Shown here piece by piece: positions 27,042-35,488 of a stretch of 64,000 nt of DNA. The notes under the pieces are model-generated. The model did no database searches. It saw only the letters and a list, made by a program, of their open reading frames with translations, and was not told where the DNA came from. How positions within the stretch are numbered: the first letter of the stretch is position 1; every line of letters begins with the position of its first letter. Location of the stretch: NCBI RefSeq assembly GCF_007679035.1, contig NZ_VEFR01000001.1, forward strand, positions 124,001 through 188,000. The letters run 5' to 3'. Source of the stretch: Agrococcus jejuensis. GTDB taxonomy: Bacteria; Actinomycetota; Actinomycetes; Actinomycetales; Microbacteriaceae. A program made the translations under genes and the position numbers.

Positions 27042-28076
27042 TCAGTCGAGCGGGATGCCGTCCTCGCGCAGGCTGCGCACGAGGCCGCCGCCGTTCGGGG
27101 CGAAGTGCCACGGCACGGCCGTGTCCTGGCGCTCGTGCTTGCGTCCGCCGGCGAGCACGGCCTCCTGCGGCGACAGCTGCCGGATGGCGACGGCCGCGAC
27201 GGACTCGGGGTGCTCCTCGGCGAAGGCGGCGTAGATGGCCTCGTCGTGCTGCCCGTCGTCGCCGACGAGCAGCCAGCGGATGTCGGGGAAGTCGCGGGCG
27301 AGCCTGCGCAGCTGCGTGCGCTTGTGCACCTGGCCCGAGCGGAAGATGCGATCGTGCGTCGGTCCCCAGTCGGTGAGGATGAGCGGACCCGGCGGGTACA
27401 GGTTGCGGGACAGGAACCTGCGCAGGGCGGGCGCGACGTTCCACGCGCCGGTCGAGAGGTAGATGAACGGCGCCGTCGGGTTGGCGCGGCGCACGCGATC
27501 GTAGAAGACGGCCATGCCTGGCACGGGGCGGCGGGCGTGCTCGTCGAGCACGAACGCGTTCCACGCTGCGAGCATCGGGCGCGGGAGCAGCGTGACCATG
27601 ACGGTGTCGTCGACGTCGGAGACGACGCCGACCCTCGTGGCGGGGTCGACGACGAAGATGGGCGCCTGCACGGGCTCGGACCCCGGCACCGTCAGCGTGA
27701 CCTCGCCCCATCCGGGCTCGAGCGACACGGGCACGACGGCGTCGACGACGCCGCCGCGGTCGGCCGTGACGGTCGCGGTCGTGCCTCCCGACGAGACGGT
27801 GACCTCGGCCGAGGCGAGGCTGATCGACGTGAACGTGCGCCAGCCGCGCATGTTCTCGTACAGCGCCCGCTGCTCGTCGCCGGGGGTGACGAGCAGGACG
27901 CGGCACAGCACGCGCACCCACCCGTCGCCGCCGTAGCCGGCGTAGGGGATGACGGCGGGGCGACGGCCGCCGCGCAGCGCGCGGGCCTCGCGGCGCTCCT
28001 GCACCCAGTCCTCGATGCGCGCGGCGCGGTGGAGGATCGGGTCGGGCACGTGGGCCAGGGGGTCGAGCTCAGCCAC
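27042..28076 (-). CDS. APP1-type phosphatase (DUF2183)
   Basis: This 344-residue protein is related to the catalytic domain of yeast APP1 phosphatidate phosphatase, a HAD-like enzyme. The hallmark DxDxT motif is VVSDVDDTV at residues 151-159. YLSTGAWNVAPALRRFL and the conserved TDWGPTHDR follow, and LVGDDGQHDEAIY completes the HAD metal site. The N-terminal third is a beta-rich domain of about 140 residues. Substrate in bacteria is not established; a lipid phosphate is plausible. GTG start with GAGG upstream. The gene converges with the kinase gene. Confidence 0.85.
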   Translation of the reverse strand: MAELDPLAHVPDPILHRAARIEDWVQERREARALRGGRRPAVIPYAGYGGDGWVRVLCRVLLVTPGDEQRALYENMRGWRTFTSISLASAEVTVSSGGTTATVTADRGGVVDAVVPVSLEPGWGEVTLTVPGSEPVQAPIFVVDPATRVGVVSDVDDTVMVTLLPRPMLAAWNAFVLDEHARRPVPGMAVFYDRVRRANPTAPFIYLSTGAWNVAPALRRFLSRNLYPPGPLILTDWGPTHDRIFRSGQVHKRTQLRRLARDFPDIRWLLVGDDGQHDEAIYAAFAEEHPESVAAVAIRQLSPQEAVLAGGRKHERQDTAVPWHFAPNGGGLVRSLREDGIPLD

Positions 28077-28099
28077 GTCGATGCCTCATCGATCCCACG

Positions 28100-28843
28100 C
28101 TACCGGTGGGCGTCAGTCGACGACGCGTCGGCCGCGGGAGCGTCGGTCGCGTCCTCGGCCGCCGGCGCGACGAGCTCGGGGCCGTCGGCGCGCACGTTGC
28201 CGACGGCTCGGCCGACCTCGCGCACCGCGAGCGCCTCGACCTGCTCCGCCGCGGCCTCGACCACGGCGTCGACGAGGTGCTGGTCGCCCTCGGTCTCGGC
28301 GTCGAGCCACGTGTCCCACAGCTCGGGGCCGAGCACGACGGGCATGCGGTCGTGCAGGTCGGCGAGGTGCCCCGTGGCGTCGGCGGTGAGGATCGTCGAC
28401 GACAGCACCCACGCGCCCTCGGGGCTCTTCCACCACGCGTAGAGGCCCGCGAAGGCGATGGGGCGCTCGTCGGCCGCGTGCACGTAGAAGGGCGTGCGCT
28501 CGGGCTTGCGCCACTCGTACCAGCCGCTCGCGGGCACGAGCGCGCGCCGCATCCCGAGCGAGGCGGAGAACATGCGGCGCTCCGCCACGGTCTCGCTGCG
28601 CGCGTTGATGGCCTTGACGCCGCCCGTGAGGTCCTTCGCCCACGTGGGCACGAGGCCCCACCGTGCTGCCTCGAGCCTGCGCGTCGGCGGCGTGCCGTCG
28701 CGCGACGGTGGCTCGACGACCACGGGAGCGAGGTCGGTCGGCGCGACGTTCCACGACCGTTCGGGGAGGTCGCCCATCTCGTCGACCTCGAACAGGGCGA
28801 CGAGATCGCTGGGATCCGCAGCCATGACGTAGCGTCCGCACAC
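28100..28843 (-). CDS. SRAP / HMCES-YedK family abasic-site DNA-protein crosslinker
   Basis: SRAP proteins protect abasic sites in single-stranded DNA by forming a thiazolidine link through the N-terminal cysteine, exposed after removal of the initiator residue. The 247-residue protein begins with initiator then CGRYVMAADP, placing Cys2 correctly and so fixing the GTG start. Family motifs WNVAPTD, the GLVPTWAKD region, NARSETVAERRMF, PASGWYEW and LHDRMPVVL (conserved His) are present. The acidic Ala/Asp-rich tail of about 25 residues is a lineage extension. No operon with ku-ligD; it stands alone. Confidence 0.94.
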   Translation of the reverse strand: MCGRYVMAADPSDLVALFEVDEMGDLPERSWNVAPTDLAPVVVEPPSRDGTPPTRRLEAARWGLVPTWAKDLTGGVKAINARSETVAERRMFSASLGMRRALVPASGWYEWRKPERTPFYVHAADERPIAFAGLYAWWKSPEGAWVLSSTILTADATGHLADLHDRMPVVLGPELWDTWLDAETEGDQHLVDAVVEAAAEQVEALAVREVGRAVGNVRADGPELVAPAAEDATDAPAADASSTDAHR

Positions 28844-28917
28844 GCGGCCATCGTGCCACGTCGGGTCGGGTCTCCACAGGTGGGCGCGTCCGACGCGTGC
28901 GCGTGACGAAGCGGGAG

Positions 28918-28965
28918 TAGAGTCTTGCGAACTGAGCGTCGCTCGAGGATCCATGCGCGACGCTC
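28918..28965 (+). promoter_or_regulatory. Candidate promoter and operator of the tetR-opuC operon
   Basis: TAGAGT (28918-28923) could be a -10. Just downstream is an inverted repeat, GAGCGTCG at 28934-28941 and CGACGCTC at 28958-28965, with a 16-base spacer. It lies in the leader of an operon headed by a TetR regulator, so it is a reasonable auto-operator candidate, but the spacing is longer than in classic TetR sites. Confidence 0.35.
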
Positions 28966-28986
28966 CAGCAGGACGGAGCGAACCCC

Positions 28987-29628
28987 ATGCCCATGACGGT
29001 GCACCCGGACGCCGCATCGGTGGCGGTCCGCAGCGAGCCGGTGCAGCCGCGGGCTGCCGCGCGCATCGAGGCCCTGCTCGACGCGGCAGCGCACTGCGTC
29101 GACGACGTCGGCTCGGAGCTGCTCACGACCGCGATGGTCGCGAAGTCGGCAGGCGCGTCGATCGGCACGGTCTACCGGTACTTCCCCGACCGCATCGCCG
29201 TGCTCGTGGCCCTCGCGGGCCGCAACCTCGAGCGCCTGCGCGCTCGCTTCGAGCGCACGCTGTCCGACAACGACCACGCCACGTGGGAGGACGCGGTCAC
29301 GGCGCTGCTGCGCGACTTCATCGGCGCGTACCGCGAGATCCCCTCGTTCCGGTCGGTGCGCACGGGCGACTGGCTCGACGTGGGCGCCGAGCGCCCCGCC
29401 GACTCGACGGAGCTCATCGCGGCGGAGACCCTCGCGGTGCTCGTGGCCCGCTTCGGCGTGCCCGACGACGACGAGGCCCGCTCGGCCCTGCGCCGTGGCT
29501 TCCGCGTCGCCGACGCCCTCGTGATGTTCGCCTTCCAGCGCGACCGGTTCGGCGACGAGGAGATCCTCGAGATGTCGCTCGAGCACGGGCTCGCCGAGGC
29601 CAAGCTCGGACTCGCCCCGCGATCGTGA
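28987..29628 (+). CDS. TetR-family regulator
   Basis: This 213-residue protein has an N-terminal helix-turn-helix at about residues 25-70 (LLTTAMVAKSAGASIGTVYR, then YFPDRIAVL) and a C-terminal ligand-binding domain with no recognisable specificity. ATG at 28987 or 28993. Its stop overlaps the GTG of the OpuC ATPase by four bases, so it is the first gene of the importer operon and probably controls it. TetR control of compatible-solute uptake is known in some bacteria; the signal here is unknown. Confidence 0.9.
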   Translation: MPMTVHPDAASVAVRSEPVQPRAAARIEALLDAAAHCVDDVGSELLTTAMVAKSAGASIGTVYRYFPDRIAVLVALAGRNLERLRARFERTLSDNDHATWEDAVTALLRDFIGAYREIPSFRSVRTGDWLDVGAERPADSTELIAAETLAVLVARFGVPDDDEARSALRRGFRVADALVMFAFQRDRFGDEEILEMSLEHGLAEAKLGLAPRS

Positions 29629-30437
29629 TCACCTTCGAGGAGGTCTCGAAGCGGTACGGCGACGCCGTCGCCGTGCGCGCATGCTCGCTCGAGGTGGCGC
29701 CGCGCACCTGCACGGTGCTCGTGGGCTCGTCGGGCTCCGGCAAGACCACGCTCATGCGCATGGTCAACCGCATGGTCGACCCGACGTCGGGCCGCGTGCT
29801 CATCGACGGCGAGGACGTCGCGACGAAGGATCCCGTGCGTCTGCGCCGCGGCATCGGCTACGTGCTGCAGGCGGCGGGCCTGCTGCCGCACCGCACCGTG
29901 TGGCAGAACGTCGCGACCGTGCCCATGCTCGACGGCACGTCCAAGGGCGACGCCCGAGCCCGCGCGCTCGAGCTGCTCGCGACCGTCGGCCTCGACGCGG
30001 ACCTCGCGAATCGCTACCCCCATCAGCTCTCGGGCGGGCAGCAGCAGCGCGTCGGCGTCGCGAGGGCCCTCGCCGCCGACCCGAACATCCTGCTCATGGA
30101 CGAGCCCTTCGGCGCCGTCGACCCCATCGTGCGCCTCGAGCTGCAGCGCGAGACGCGCAGGCTGCAGCGCGAGCTGGGCAAGACCGTGCTCTTCGTGACC
30201 CACGACATCCAGGAGGCCTTCGCCCTCGCCGACCAGGTCGTCGTGCTCGAGAAGGAGGGCGTGATCGCGCAGGCCGGCACGCCCGCCGAGATCGTCGCCG
30301 AGCCCGCCAACGACTTCGTGCGCGAGTTCATCGGCGCGAGCGCGGGGGAGCGCTCGCTGCACGTCGAGGAGGTCGACGGCCGTCAGGTCGTCGTCGACCG
30401 CGACGGCACGCCCCTCGGCACGCTCGACGCCGCCTGA
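29625..30437 (+). CDS. OpuC-type glycine betaine/choline/carnitine ABC importer, ATPase
   Basis: This 270-residue ATPase of the quaternary-amine uptake family has Walker A GSSGSGKT at 34-41, Q-loop QAAGLLPHRTVWQNV, signature LSGGQQQR at 135-142, Walker B LLMDEP at 156-161 and the switch His in VTHDIQEAF. The tail ends in a short segment (VDRDGTPLGTL) in place of the tandem CBS domains that sense ionic strength in longer OpuA/OpuC ATPases, so osmotic gating by CBS is missing. GTG start overlaps tetR. Confidence 0.92.
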   Translation: MITFEEVSKRYGDAVAVRACSLEVAPRTCTVLVGSSGSGKTTLMRMVNRMVDPTSGRVLIDGEDVATKDPVRLRRGIGYVLQAAGLLPHRTVWQNVATVPMLDGTSKGDARARALELLATVGLDADLANRYPHQLSGGQQQRVGVARALAADPNILLMDEPFGAVDPIVRLELQRETRRLQRELGKTVLFVTHDIQEAFALADQVVVLEKEGVIAQAGTPAEIVAEPANDFVREFIGASAGERSLHVEEVDGRQVVVDRDGTPLGTLDAA

Positions 30438-30448
30438 GGCCTCCCGGC

Positions 30449-31078
30449 ATGGACTGGGTGATCGCGAACTGGGACCAGGTGTGGTCCCTCACCCTCAATC
30501 ACGCGCGCCTGTCGATCGCACCGATCGTCGTCGGCTTCCTCATCGCCGTGCCGCTCGGGCGCCTCGCCGCCGGCAGCAGGGTGGCGCGCGGCATCATCCT
30601 GTCGAGCGGCAGCCTGCTGTACGCGATCCCCTCGCTGCCGCTGTTCCTGATCCTGCCGCTCGTGCTCGCGACCCGCACGCTCGACGAGATCAACCTCACG
30701 GTCGCGCTCACCCTCTACGCCGTGGCGATCATGGTGCGCAGCGCGACCGACGGCTTCGTGTCGCTGCCGCCCGCGACGATCTCGGCGGCGACGGCGATCG
30801 GCTACGGCCGCGCAGGGCGCTTCCTGCGCGTCGAGCTGCCGCTCGCAGCGCCCGTGCTGCTCGCCGGCCTGCGCGTCGTGTCGGTGTCGACCGTCGCGAT
30901 GGTGACGGTCGGTGCGCTCATCGGCAGCGACAACCTCGGCTACCTGTTCACGAACGGCCGCGCGACGAACAACGTCGACTCCGTCGTCGCGGGCCTCGTC
31001 GGCACGCTCGTGCTCGCCGCCGTCTTCGACCTCGTGCTGCAGCTCGTCGGCCGCATCTCGATGCCCTGGAGGCGATGA
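30449..31078 (+). CDS. OpuC-type ABC importer, permease 1
   Basis: This 209-residue binding-protein-dependent permease (OpuCB/ProW type) has about six hydrophobic segments. The EAA-like loop motif is AATAIGYGRAGRFLRVELPL at about residues 112-131, followed by APVLLAGLRVVSVSTVAMVT. The start ATG is 11 bases after the ATPase stop. It forms a heteromeric channel with the next permease. The stop TGA (31076-31078) overlaps the start region of that gene. Confidence 0.92.
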   Translation: MDWVIANWDQVWSLTLNHARLSIAPIVVGFLIAVPLGRLAAGSRVARGIILSSGSLLYAIPSLPLFLILPLVLATRTLDEINLTVALTLYAVAIMVRSATDGFVSLPPATISAATAIGYGRAGRFLRVELPLAAPVLLAGLRVVSVSTVAMVTVGALIGSDNLGYLFTNGRATNNVDSVVAGLVGTLVLAAVFDLVLQLVGRISMPWRR

Positions 31079-32094
31079 TGGACTTCCTCGTCAGCGCCGT
31101 CCTCTGGCTCCTCTCGCCCGATCGCTACGCGCCGAACGCGCTCTACTCGATCCCCGAGCGGCTCGGGCAGCACCTGCAGATCACGACGTTGTGCGTGGTG
31201 ATCGCCGTGGCGATCGCGCTCCCGCTCGGCAGCTGGATCGGCCACACGGGTCGCGGCAGGCAGCTCGTGATCGGCATCACGAGCGTCGCGCGCGCGGCGC
31301 CGGCACTCGGCCTGCTCATCCTGCTCGTCATGGTGCTGACGGAGCCGCTCGGCTCGCGTCAGGCATCGCTCGTCGGCTGCACCGTGGCGCTCGTCGTGCT
31401 CGCGATCCCGTCGATCCTCGCCGGCACCTACGCCGGCATCGAGTCGGTCGATCGCGTCACGGTCGACGCCGCGCGGGCCTCGGGCATGACCGAGTGGCAG
31501 ATCCTCACGAAGGTCGAGCTGCCGCTCGCCGCGCCCGTGATCATCGGCGGACTGCGCGCCGGCGTGCTCATGGTGGTCGCCACCGCGACGATCGCCTCGT
31601 TCGCGGGCTTCGGCGGACTCGGCGCGATCATTGCCTCGGGCATCGGGCTCAACGACTACGACCTCATGCTCGGAGCGTCGATCCTCGTCGCGCTGCTCGC
31701 GCTCCTGCTCGACGGCATCCTCGCGCTCGCGCAGCGCTCCGCGCAGCGCGCGCCACCTCGGCTGAACCCGGCATGCGGCGAACGCATGCATGCCGCGCGC
31801 GTCACATTCCGTCAAGGGGGAGTGGCGAGCGTGCGTTCGTCGGTGGCTCCTGGTTCCATGGAGTCCCCTTCACCCCCTGAGGAGCTCCCATGCAGCGTCC
31901 CCTTCGCGCCATCGCGGCCACGATCGTCGCGGGCGTCGCCCTCGCCGGCTGCGCCACGTCCGATCCCGCAGGCTCGGGCGGAGGCGAGGCTGCCGGCGAC
32001 GGCGAGATCGTCATCGGCTCGAACGCCTTCCCCGAGGCCGAGATCCTCGCGTACCTCTACGGCGTCGCCCTCGAGGACGCCGGGCTCGACGTGA
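31078..32094 (+). CDS. OpuC-type ABC importer, permease 2 (3' end probably frameshifted)
   Basis: The first 225 or so residues are a normal OpuCD/ProW-type permease with six hydrophobic segments and the loop motif AARASGMTEWQILTKVELPL. After about AQRSAQRAPPRL the open frame continues 110 more residues of Ser/Pro/Arg-rich sequence unlike any permease and runs 205 bases into the binding-protein gene. One frame over, a TGA at 31763-31765 would end the protein ARHLG, right before a hairpin (31769-31795). A one-base indel near the 3' end, or a sequencing error, is more likely than a real extension. Confidence 0.75.
   Translation: MDFLVSAVLWLLSPDRYAPNALYSIPERLGQHLQITTLCVVIAVAIALPLGSWIGHTGRGRQLVIGITSVARAAPALGLLILLVMVLTEPLGSRQASLVGCTVALVVLAIPSILAGTYAGIESVDRVTVDAARASGMTEWQILTKVELPLAAPVIIGGLRAGVLMVVATATIASFAGFGGLGAIIASGIGLNDYDLMLGASILVALLALLLDGILALAQRSAQRAPPRLNPACGERMHAARVTFRQGGVASVRSSVAPGSMESPSPPEELPCSVPFAPSRPRSSRASPSPAAPRPIPQARAEARLPATARSSSARTPSPRPRSSRTSTASPSRTPGST
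31769..31795 (+). repeat. Intercistronic hairpin before the OpuC binding-protein gene
   Basis: CGGCATGC (31769-31776) pairs with GCATGCCG (31788-31795), leaving an 11-base loop. It sits just after the out-of-frame TGA that probably ended the permease gene, where stabilising hairpins often separate permease and binding-protein cistrons. Confidence 0.45.
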
Positions 32095-32813
32095 GCTACA
32101 ACCTCTCGATCGGTGCACGGCAGCAGACGTTCCCCGCGCTCGAGGACGGCTCGATCACCCTCCAGCCCGAGTACACCGGCAACCTCCTGAACTACCTCGA
32201 CGAGTCGAACGAGCTCACCGATCCCGAGGAGGTCGGCGACGCGCTCGACGACGCCCTCGAGGGCACGGGCCTCGTCGCGTACGACTACGCCGAGGCGCAG
32301 GACCAGGACGCCTACGTCGTCACCCGCGAGTACGCGGACGCCAACGGGCTCGAGTCCATCGCCGACCTGGAGGGCGTCCAGCCCTTCACCCTCGGCTCGA
32401 ACCCGCAGTTCGCCGAGCTGCCGTACGGCATCCCCGGCCTCGAGCGCGCCTACGGCATCACCGACGTCGAGTTCGTGCAGTTCGAGGACTACGGCGGGCC
32501 CGCCACGGTGCAGGCGCTGCTCGATGGCACGGTCGACGTCGCCGACATCTACACGACGAGCCCCGCGATCACCGAGAACGACCTCGTCGTGCTCGACGAC
32601 CCCGAGCAGATCATCGCGGCGCAGAACATCGTGCCCGTGCTGTCGGAGTCGATCGCGTCCGACCAGATCGAGGAGATCCTGAACGGGATCTCGGAGGAGC
32701 TCACGACCGAGGACCTCATCGCGCTGCGTACGCGCGTCGAGGGCGAGGAGACCGCGACGCCCGAGACGGCGGCGCGCGACTGGCTCGTCGAGCGGGGCCT
32801 CATCGAGGGCTGA
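31890..32813 (+). CDS. OpuC-type glycine betaine/choline substrate-binding lipoprotein
   Basis: This 307-residue lipoprotein has a signal peptide with lipobox LAGC (Cys21), then a Gly/Asp-rich linker. The type II periplasmic-binding fold of the OpuC/ProX family follows, with IVIGSNAFPEAEILAYLYG and LQPEYTGNLLNYL, the conserved quaternary-amine pocket region. It is anchored outside the membrane to feed the two permeases. The ATG has TGAGGAG upstream, so the start is secure even though the previous open frame overlaps it. Confidence 0.93.
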   Translation: MQRPLRAIAATIVAGVALAGCATSDPAGSGGGEAAGDGEIVIGSNAFPEAEILAYLYGVALEDAGLDVSYNLSIGARQQTFPALEDGSITLQPEYTGNLLNYLDESNELTDPEEVGDALDDALEGTGLVAYDYAEAQDQDAYVVTREYADANGLESIADLEGVQPFTLGSNPQFAELPYGIPGLERAYGITDVEFVQFEDYGGPATVQALLDGTVDVADIYTTSPAITENDLVVLDDPEQIIAAQNIVPVLSESIASDQIEEILNGISEELTTEDLIALRTRVEGEETATPETAARDWLVERGLIEG

Positions 32814-32829
32814 CCCTCTCCCACCTGCA

Positions 32830-32869
32830 GCGGGGGCTGTGCGTCGCATCGGCGGCGCACAGCCCCCGC
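32830..32869 (+). terminator. Strong terminator hairpin after the opuC operon
   Basis: GCGGGGGCTGTGCG and CGCACAGCCCCCGC form a perfect 14-bp stem with a 12-base loop, 16 bases after the binding-protein stop. Only a short TTCC follows, typical of high-G+C hosts. Confidence 0.75.
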
Positions 32870-32947
32870 TTCCGTGTCGCACAGGTGCGAGCCGTGTGCC
32901 ATGGGGAGGATGATGGAGGGACATCCTGGCCATTGCAGAGGTGGACC

Positions 32948-34357
32948 TTGGCAGACGATCTGCTCGACCCCCTGTCGCTGGCGCGTTGGCAGTTCGCGCT
33001 CACGACGATCTACCACTTCCTCTTCGTGCCGATCACGCTCGGCACCGTGTGGCTCGTCGCCGCATTCCAGACGGTGTGGCTGAAGACCGGCAAGCTCGCG
33101 TGGCTTCGGCTGACGCACCTGTTCGGCAGGCTCTTCCTCATCAACTTCGCCATCGGCGTCGCGACGGGCATCGTGCAGGAGTTCCAGTTCGGCATGAACT
33201 GGTCGGACTACTCGCGCTTCGTCGGCGACGTGTTCGGCGCCCCGCTCGCGTTCGAGGGCCTCATCGCCTTCGCGTTCGAGGCGACCTTCATCGGGCTGTG
33301 GATCTTCGGCTGGGACAAGCTGCCGCCGAAGGTGCACCTCGCGTGCATCTACATGACGGGCATCGGCACCGCCGCATCGGCGTACTTCATCCTCGCCGCC
33401 AACGCGTTCATGCAGAACCCCGTCGGATTCGAGATGAACGACGAGCTGCAGCGTGCGCAGCTCACCGACATCGGCGCGGTGCTCACGAACCCCGTCGCCG
33501 TCGCGGCCTTCCCGCACACGATGTTCGGCGCGTTCATGGTCGCCGGCACGGTCGCGGTCGCCGTCGCGGCGTGGCACCTCAAGCGCGGCCAGCACGTCGA
33601 CACCATGCGCAAGGCGCTGCGGGTGGGGCTCTGGACGACCCTCGTCGCGACGGGGCTCACGTTCGTCGCCGGCGACGCCGTCTCGCTCGCGATGGTCGAG
33701 GCGCAGCCGATGAAGATGGCCGCCGCCGAGGCCCTCTACGCGACGTCGACCGGCGCGGATGCGTCGTTCTCGGTCTTCTCGATCGGCACGCCCGACGGCT
33801 CCGACGAGATCTTCTCGTTCCGCATCCCGTACCTCCTCGCGCTGCTGTCGACGCACGATCCGAACGGCACGGTCGAGGGCATCAACGACCTGCAGGCCGA
33901 GTACGTCGCGGCGTTCGGCCCCGGGGACTACACCCCGACGATCTGGATCACGTACTGGTCGTTCCGCTGGATGATCGGCCTCGGCGCCGTGACGGGCCTC
34001 GTCGCGCTCGTCGGGCTGTGGATCACGCGCAAGGGCCGCGAGGTGCCGCGCTGGACGTGGAACGTCGCGATCTGGACGCTGCCGCTGCCGCTGCTGGCGA
34101 TGATCGTCGGCTGGATCTTCACCGAGATGGGCAGGCAGCCCTGGCTCGTGTTCTCGCTGCTGCGCACCGAGGACGGCGTGAGCCCCGGCACGACGGCGGG
34201 CGAGGTGCTGCTGTCGCTCGTCGCCTTCACCGTCGTCTACGGCGTGCTGGGCGTCATCAACTTCACCCTCATGCGCAAGACCGCCCAGGCCGGGCCGCCC
34301 GAGGCGCCCGCGCTCGACGAGGACGGCCGCCCCGAGCAGCCGGTCACGGTGTACTGA
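32948..34357 (+). CDS. cydA: Cytochrome bd ubiquinol/menaquinol oxidase subunit I
   Basis: CydA carries hemes b558, b595 and d and oxidises quinol, reducing oxygen with high affinity. The 469-residue protein begins (M)ADDLLDPLSLARWQFALTTI, with the conserved His of TIYHFLF at residue 23. It has the conserved EFQFGMNWSDYSRFVGD, VAFEA-like region, AFPHTMFGAF (His heme ligand) and FTEMGRQPWLVF motifs. The Q-loop is of the short type. The TTG start is chosen because AGAGG lies at the right distance and family alignments begin here; upstream in-frame GTGs have no ribosome site. Confidence 0.95.
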   Translation: MADDLLDPLSLARWQFALTTIYHFLFVPITLGTVWLVAAFQTVWLKTGKLAWLRLTHLFGRLFLINFAIGVATGIVQEFQFGMNWSDYSRFVGDVFGAPLAFEGLIAFAFEATFIGLWIFGWDKLPPKVHLACIYMTGIGTAASAYFILAANAFMQNPVGFEMNDELQRAQLTDIGAVLTNPVAVAAFPHTMFGAFMVAGTVAVAVAAWHLKRGQHVDTMRKALRVGLWTTLVATGLTFVAGDAVSLAMVEAQPMKMAAAEALYATSTGADASFSVFSIGTPDGSDEIFSFRIPYLLALLSTHDPNGTVEGINDLQAEYVAAFGPGDYTPTIWITYWSFRWMIGLGAVTGLVALVGLWITRKGREVPRWTWNVAIWTLPLPLLAMIVGWIFTEMGRQPWLVFSLLRTEDGVSPGTTAGEVLLSLVAFTVVYGVLGVINFTLMRKTAQAGPPEAPALDEDGRPEQPVTVY

Positions 34358-35391
34358 TGGACCTGCAGCTCGTCTGGTTCTGCATCGTCGGCGTGATGTT
34401 CGTCGCCTACTTCGTGCTCGACGGCTTCGACTTCGGCGTCGGCATGGCGATGCCCGTGCTGTCGAGGGACGACGTCGACCGCCGCCACATGATCAACACG
34501 ATCGCGCCCGTCTGGGACCTCAACGAGACGTGGCTCATCATCGGCGGCGCCGCGCTCTTCGCGGCCTTCCCCGAGTGGTACGCGACGATGTTCTCGGGCT
34601 TCTACGTGCCGCTGCTGCTCATCCTGCTCGCGCTCATCGTGCGCGCCGTGTCGTTCGAGTGGCGGCACCAGCACGAGGACACCCGCTGGAAGCGGGCGTG
34701 GGACACGTGCATCGTCGTCGGGTCGGTGCTGCCGCCGCTGCTGTGGGGCGTCGCGTTCGCGAACCTCGCGCACGGCGTGGCGCTCGAGCCGCACCTCGGC
34801 GGCGCCCTCATGACCGACGGACTGCTGGGCGTGCTGCATCCGTACGCGCTGCTCGGCGGCCTCGCGCTCGTCGCGCTGTGCTTCGCGCACGGCACGGTGT
34901 TCACGGCGCTCAAGACCGACGGCGACCTGCAGCAGCGGGCGATCCGCCTGTCGCGGCTCGCGCTGCCCGCGGCGATCGTCGTCGGGGGAGCGTTCCTCGT
35001 GTGGACGGTCGTGCTCGTGCCCGCCGCCGGCGTCGTCGCGGCGGCCGCGGTCGCGGCGATCGCGCTCGTCGTCGCGCTGCTCGCGGCGCTGCGGACGCGC
35101 GAGGGCGTCGCGTTCGCGGCGACGGCAGTCGCCATCGCCGCCGCGGTCGCGACGATCCTGCTGTCGCTCGCGCTGCGCGATGGCGGCCCGTACGTCATGC
35201 CGGCGACGAACCCCGTCGGCGACTTCGTGGGCCTCACGATCCGCAACGCGTCGAGCTCCGAGTACACGCTGCAGGTCATGACGTGGGCGGCGGTCGCAGC
35301 GATGCCGCTCGTCGCGGCGTACCAGATCTGGACGTACTGGGTCTTCCGCAAGCGCGTGCTGCGGCAGACGATCGCGGCAGCGGCGCACTGA
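34357..35391 (+). CDS. cydB: Cytochrome bd oxidase subunit II
   Basis: The 344-residue partner of CydA has eight to nine transmembrane segments. Family motifs are VLDGFDFGVGMAMP near the N-terminus, WDLNETWLIIGGAALFAAFP and SFEWRHQ, and YVMPATNP in the C-terminal half. Its ATG overlaps the cydA TGA by one base (TGATG). The assembly exporter genes cydDC lie 6 kb downstream rather than next to it, with an iron importer and an acyltransferase between. Confidence 0.95.
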   Translation: MDLQLVWFCIVGVMFVAYFVLDGFDFGVGMAMPVLSRDDVDRRHMINTIAPVWDLNETWLIIGGAALFAAFPEWYATMFSGFYVPLLLILLALIVRAVSFEWRHQHEDTRWKRAWDTCIVVGSVLPPLLWGVAFANLAHGVALEPHLGGALMTDGLLGVLHPYALLGGLALVALCFAHGTVFTALKTDGDLQQRAIRLSRLALPAAIVVGGAFLVWTVVLVPAAGVVAAAAVAAIALVVALLAALRTREGVAFAATAVAIAAAVATILLSLALRDGGPYVMPATNPVGDFVGLTIRNASSSEYTLQVMTWAAVAAMPLVAAYQIWTYWVFRKRVLRQTIAAAAH

Positions 35392-35406
35392 GCGTCGCGC
35401 TCCGAC

Positions 35407-35435
35407 TTGCCACTTAGGCAAGGCTAACCTACGTT
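35407..35435 (+). promoter_or_regulatory. Iron-importer promoter with overlapping DtxR/IdeR box
   Basis: TTGCCA (35407-35412) and TACGTT (35430-35435) are -35/-10 elements with a 17-base spacer. The spacer and -10 carry TTAGGCAAGGCTAACCTAC (35414-35432), very close to the DtxR/IdeR operator consensus TTAGGTTAGSCTAACCTAA. Iron-loaded repressor would block RNA polymerase directly, switching the importer on when iron is scarce. Confidence 0.85.
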
Positions 35436-35488
35436 GGAGGGGCGCGCCGATGCGCATCTCCCTCCACACGAAGGCGGAACGCTCCACC

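Noticed and set aside
32881-32947. Rex (NADH redox) operator before cydA
   Set aside because: The TTGTGA-N6-TCACAA pattern is not present in the leader.
35450-35488. An upstream ATG for the iron-binding lipoprotein
   Set aside because: It would put 13 polar residues before the signal peptide and lie almost at the transcription start; 35489 has a ribosome site and a proper signal peptide.
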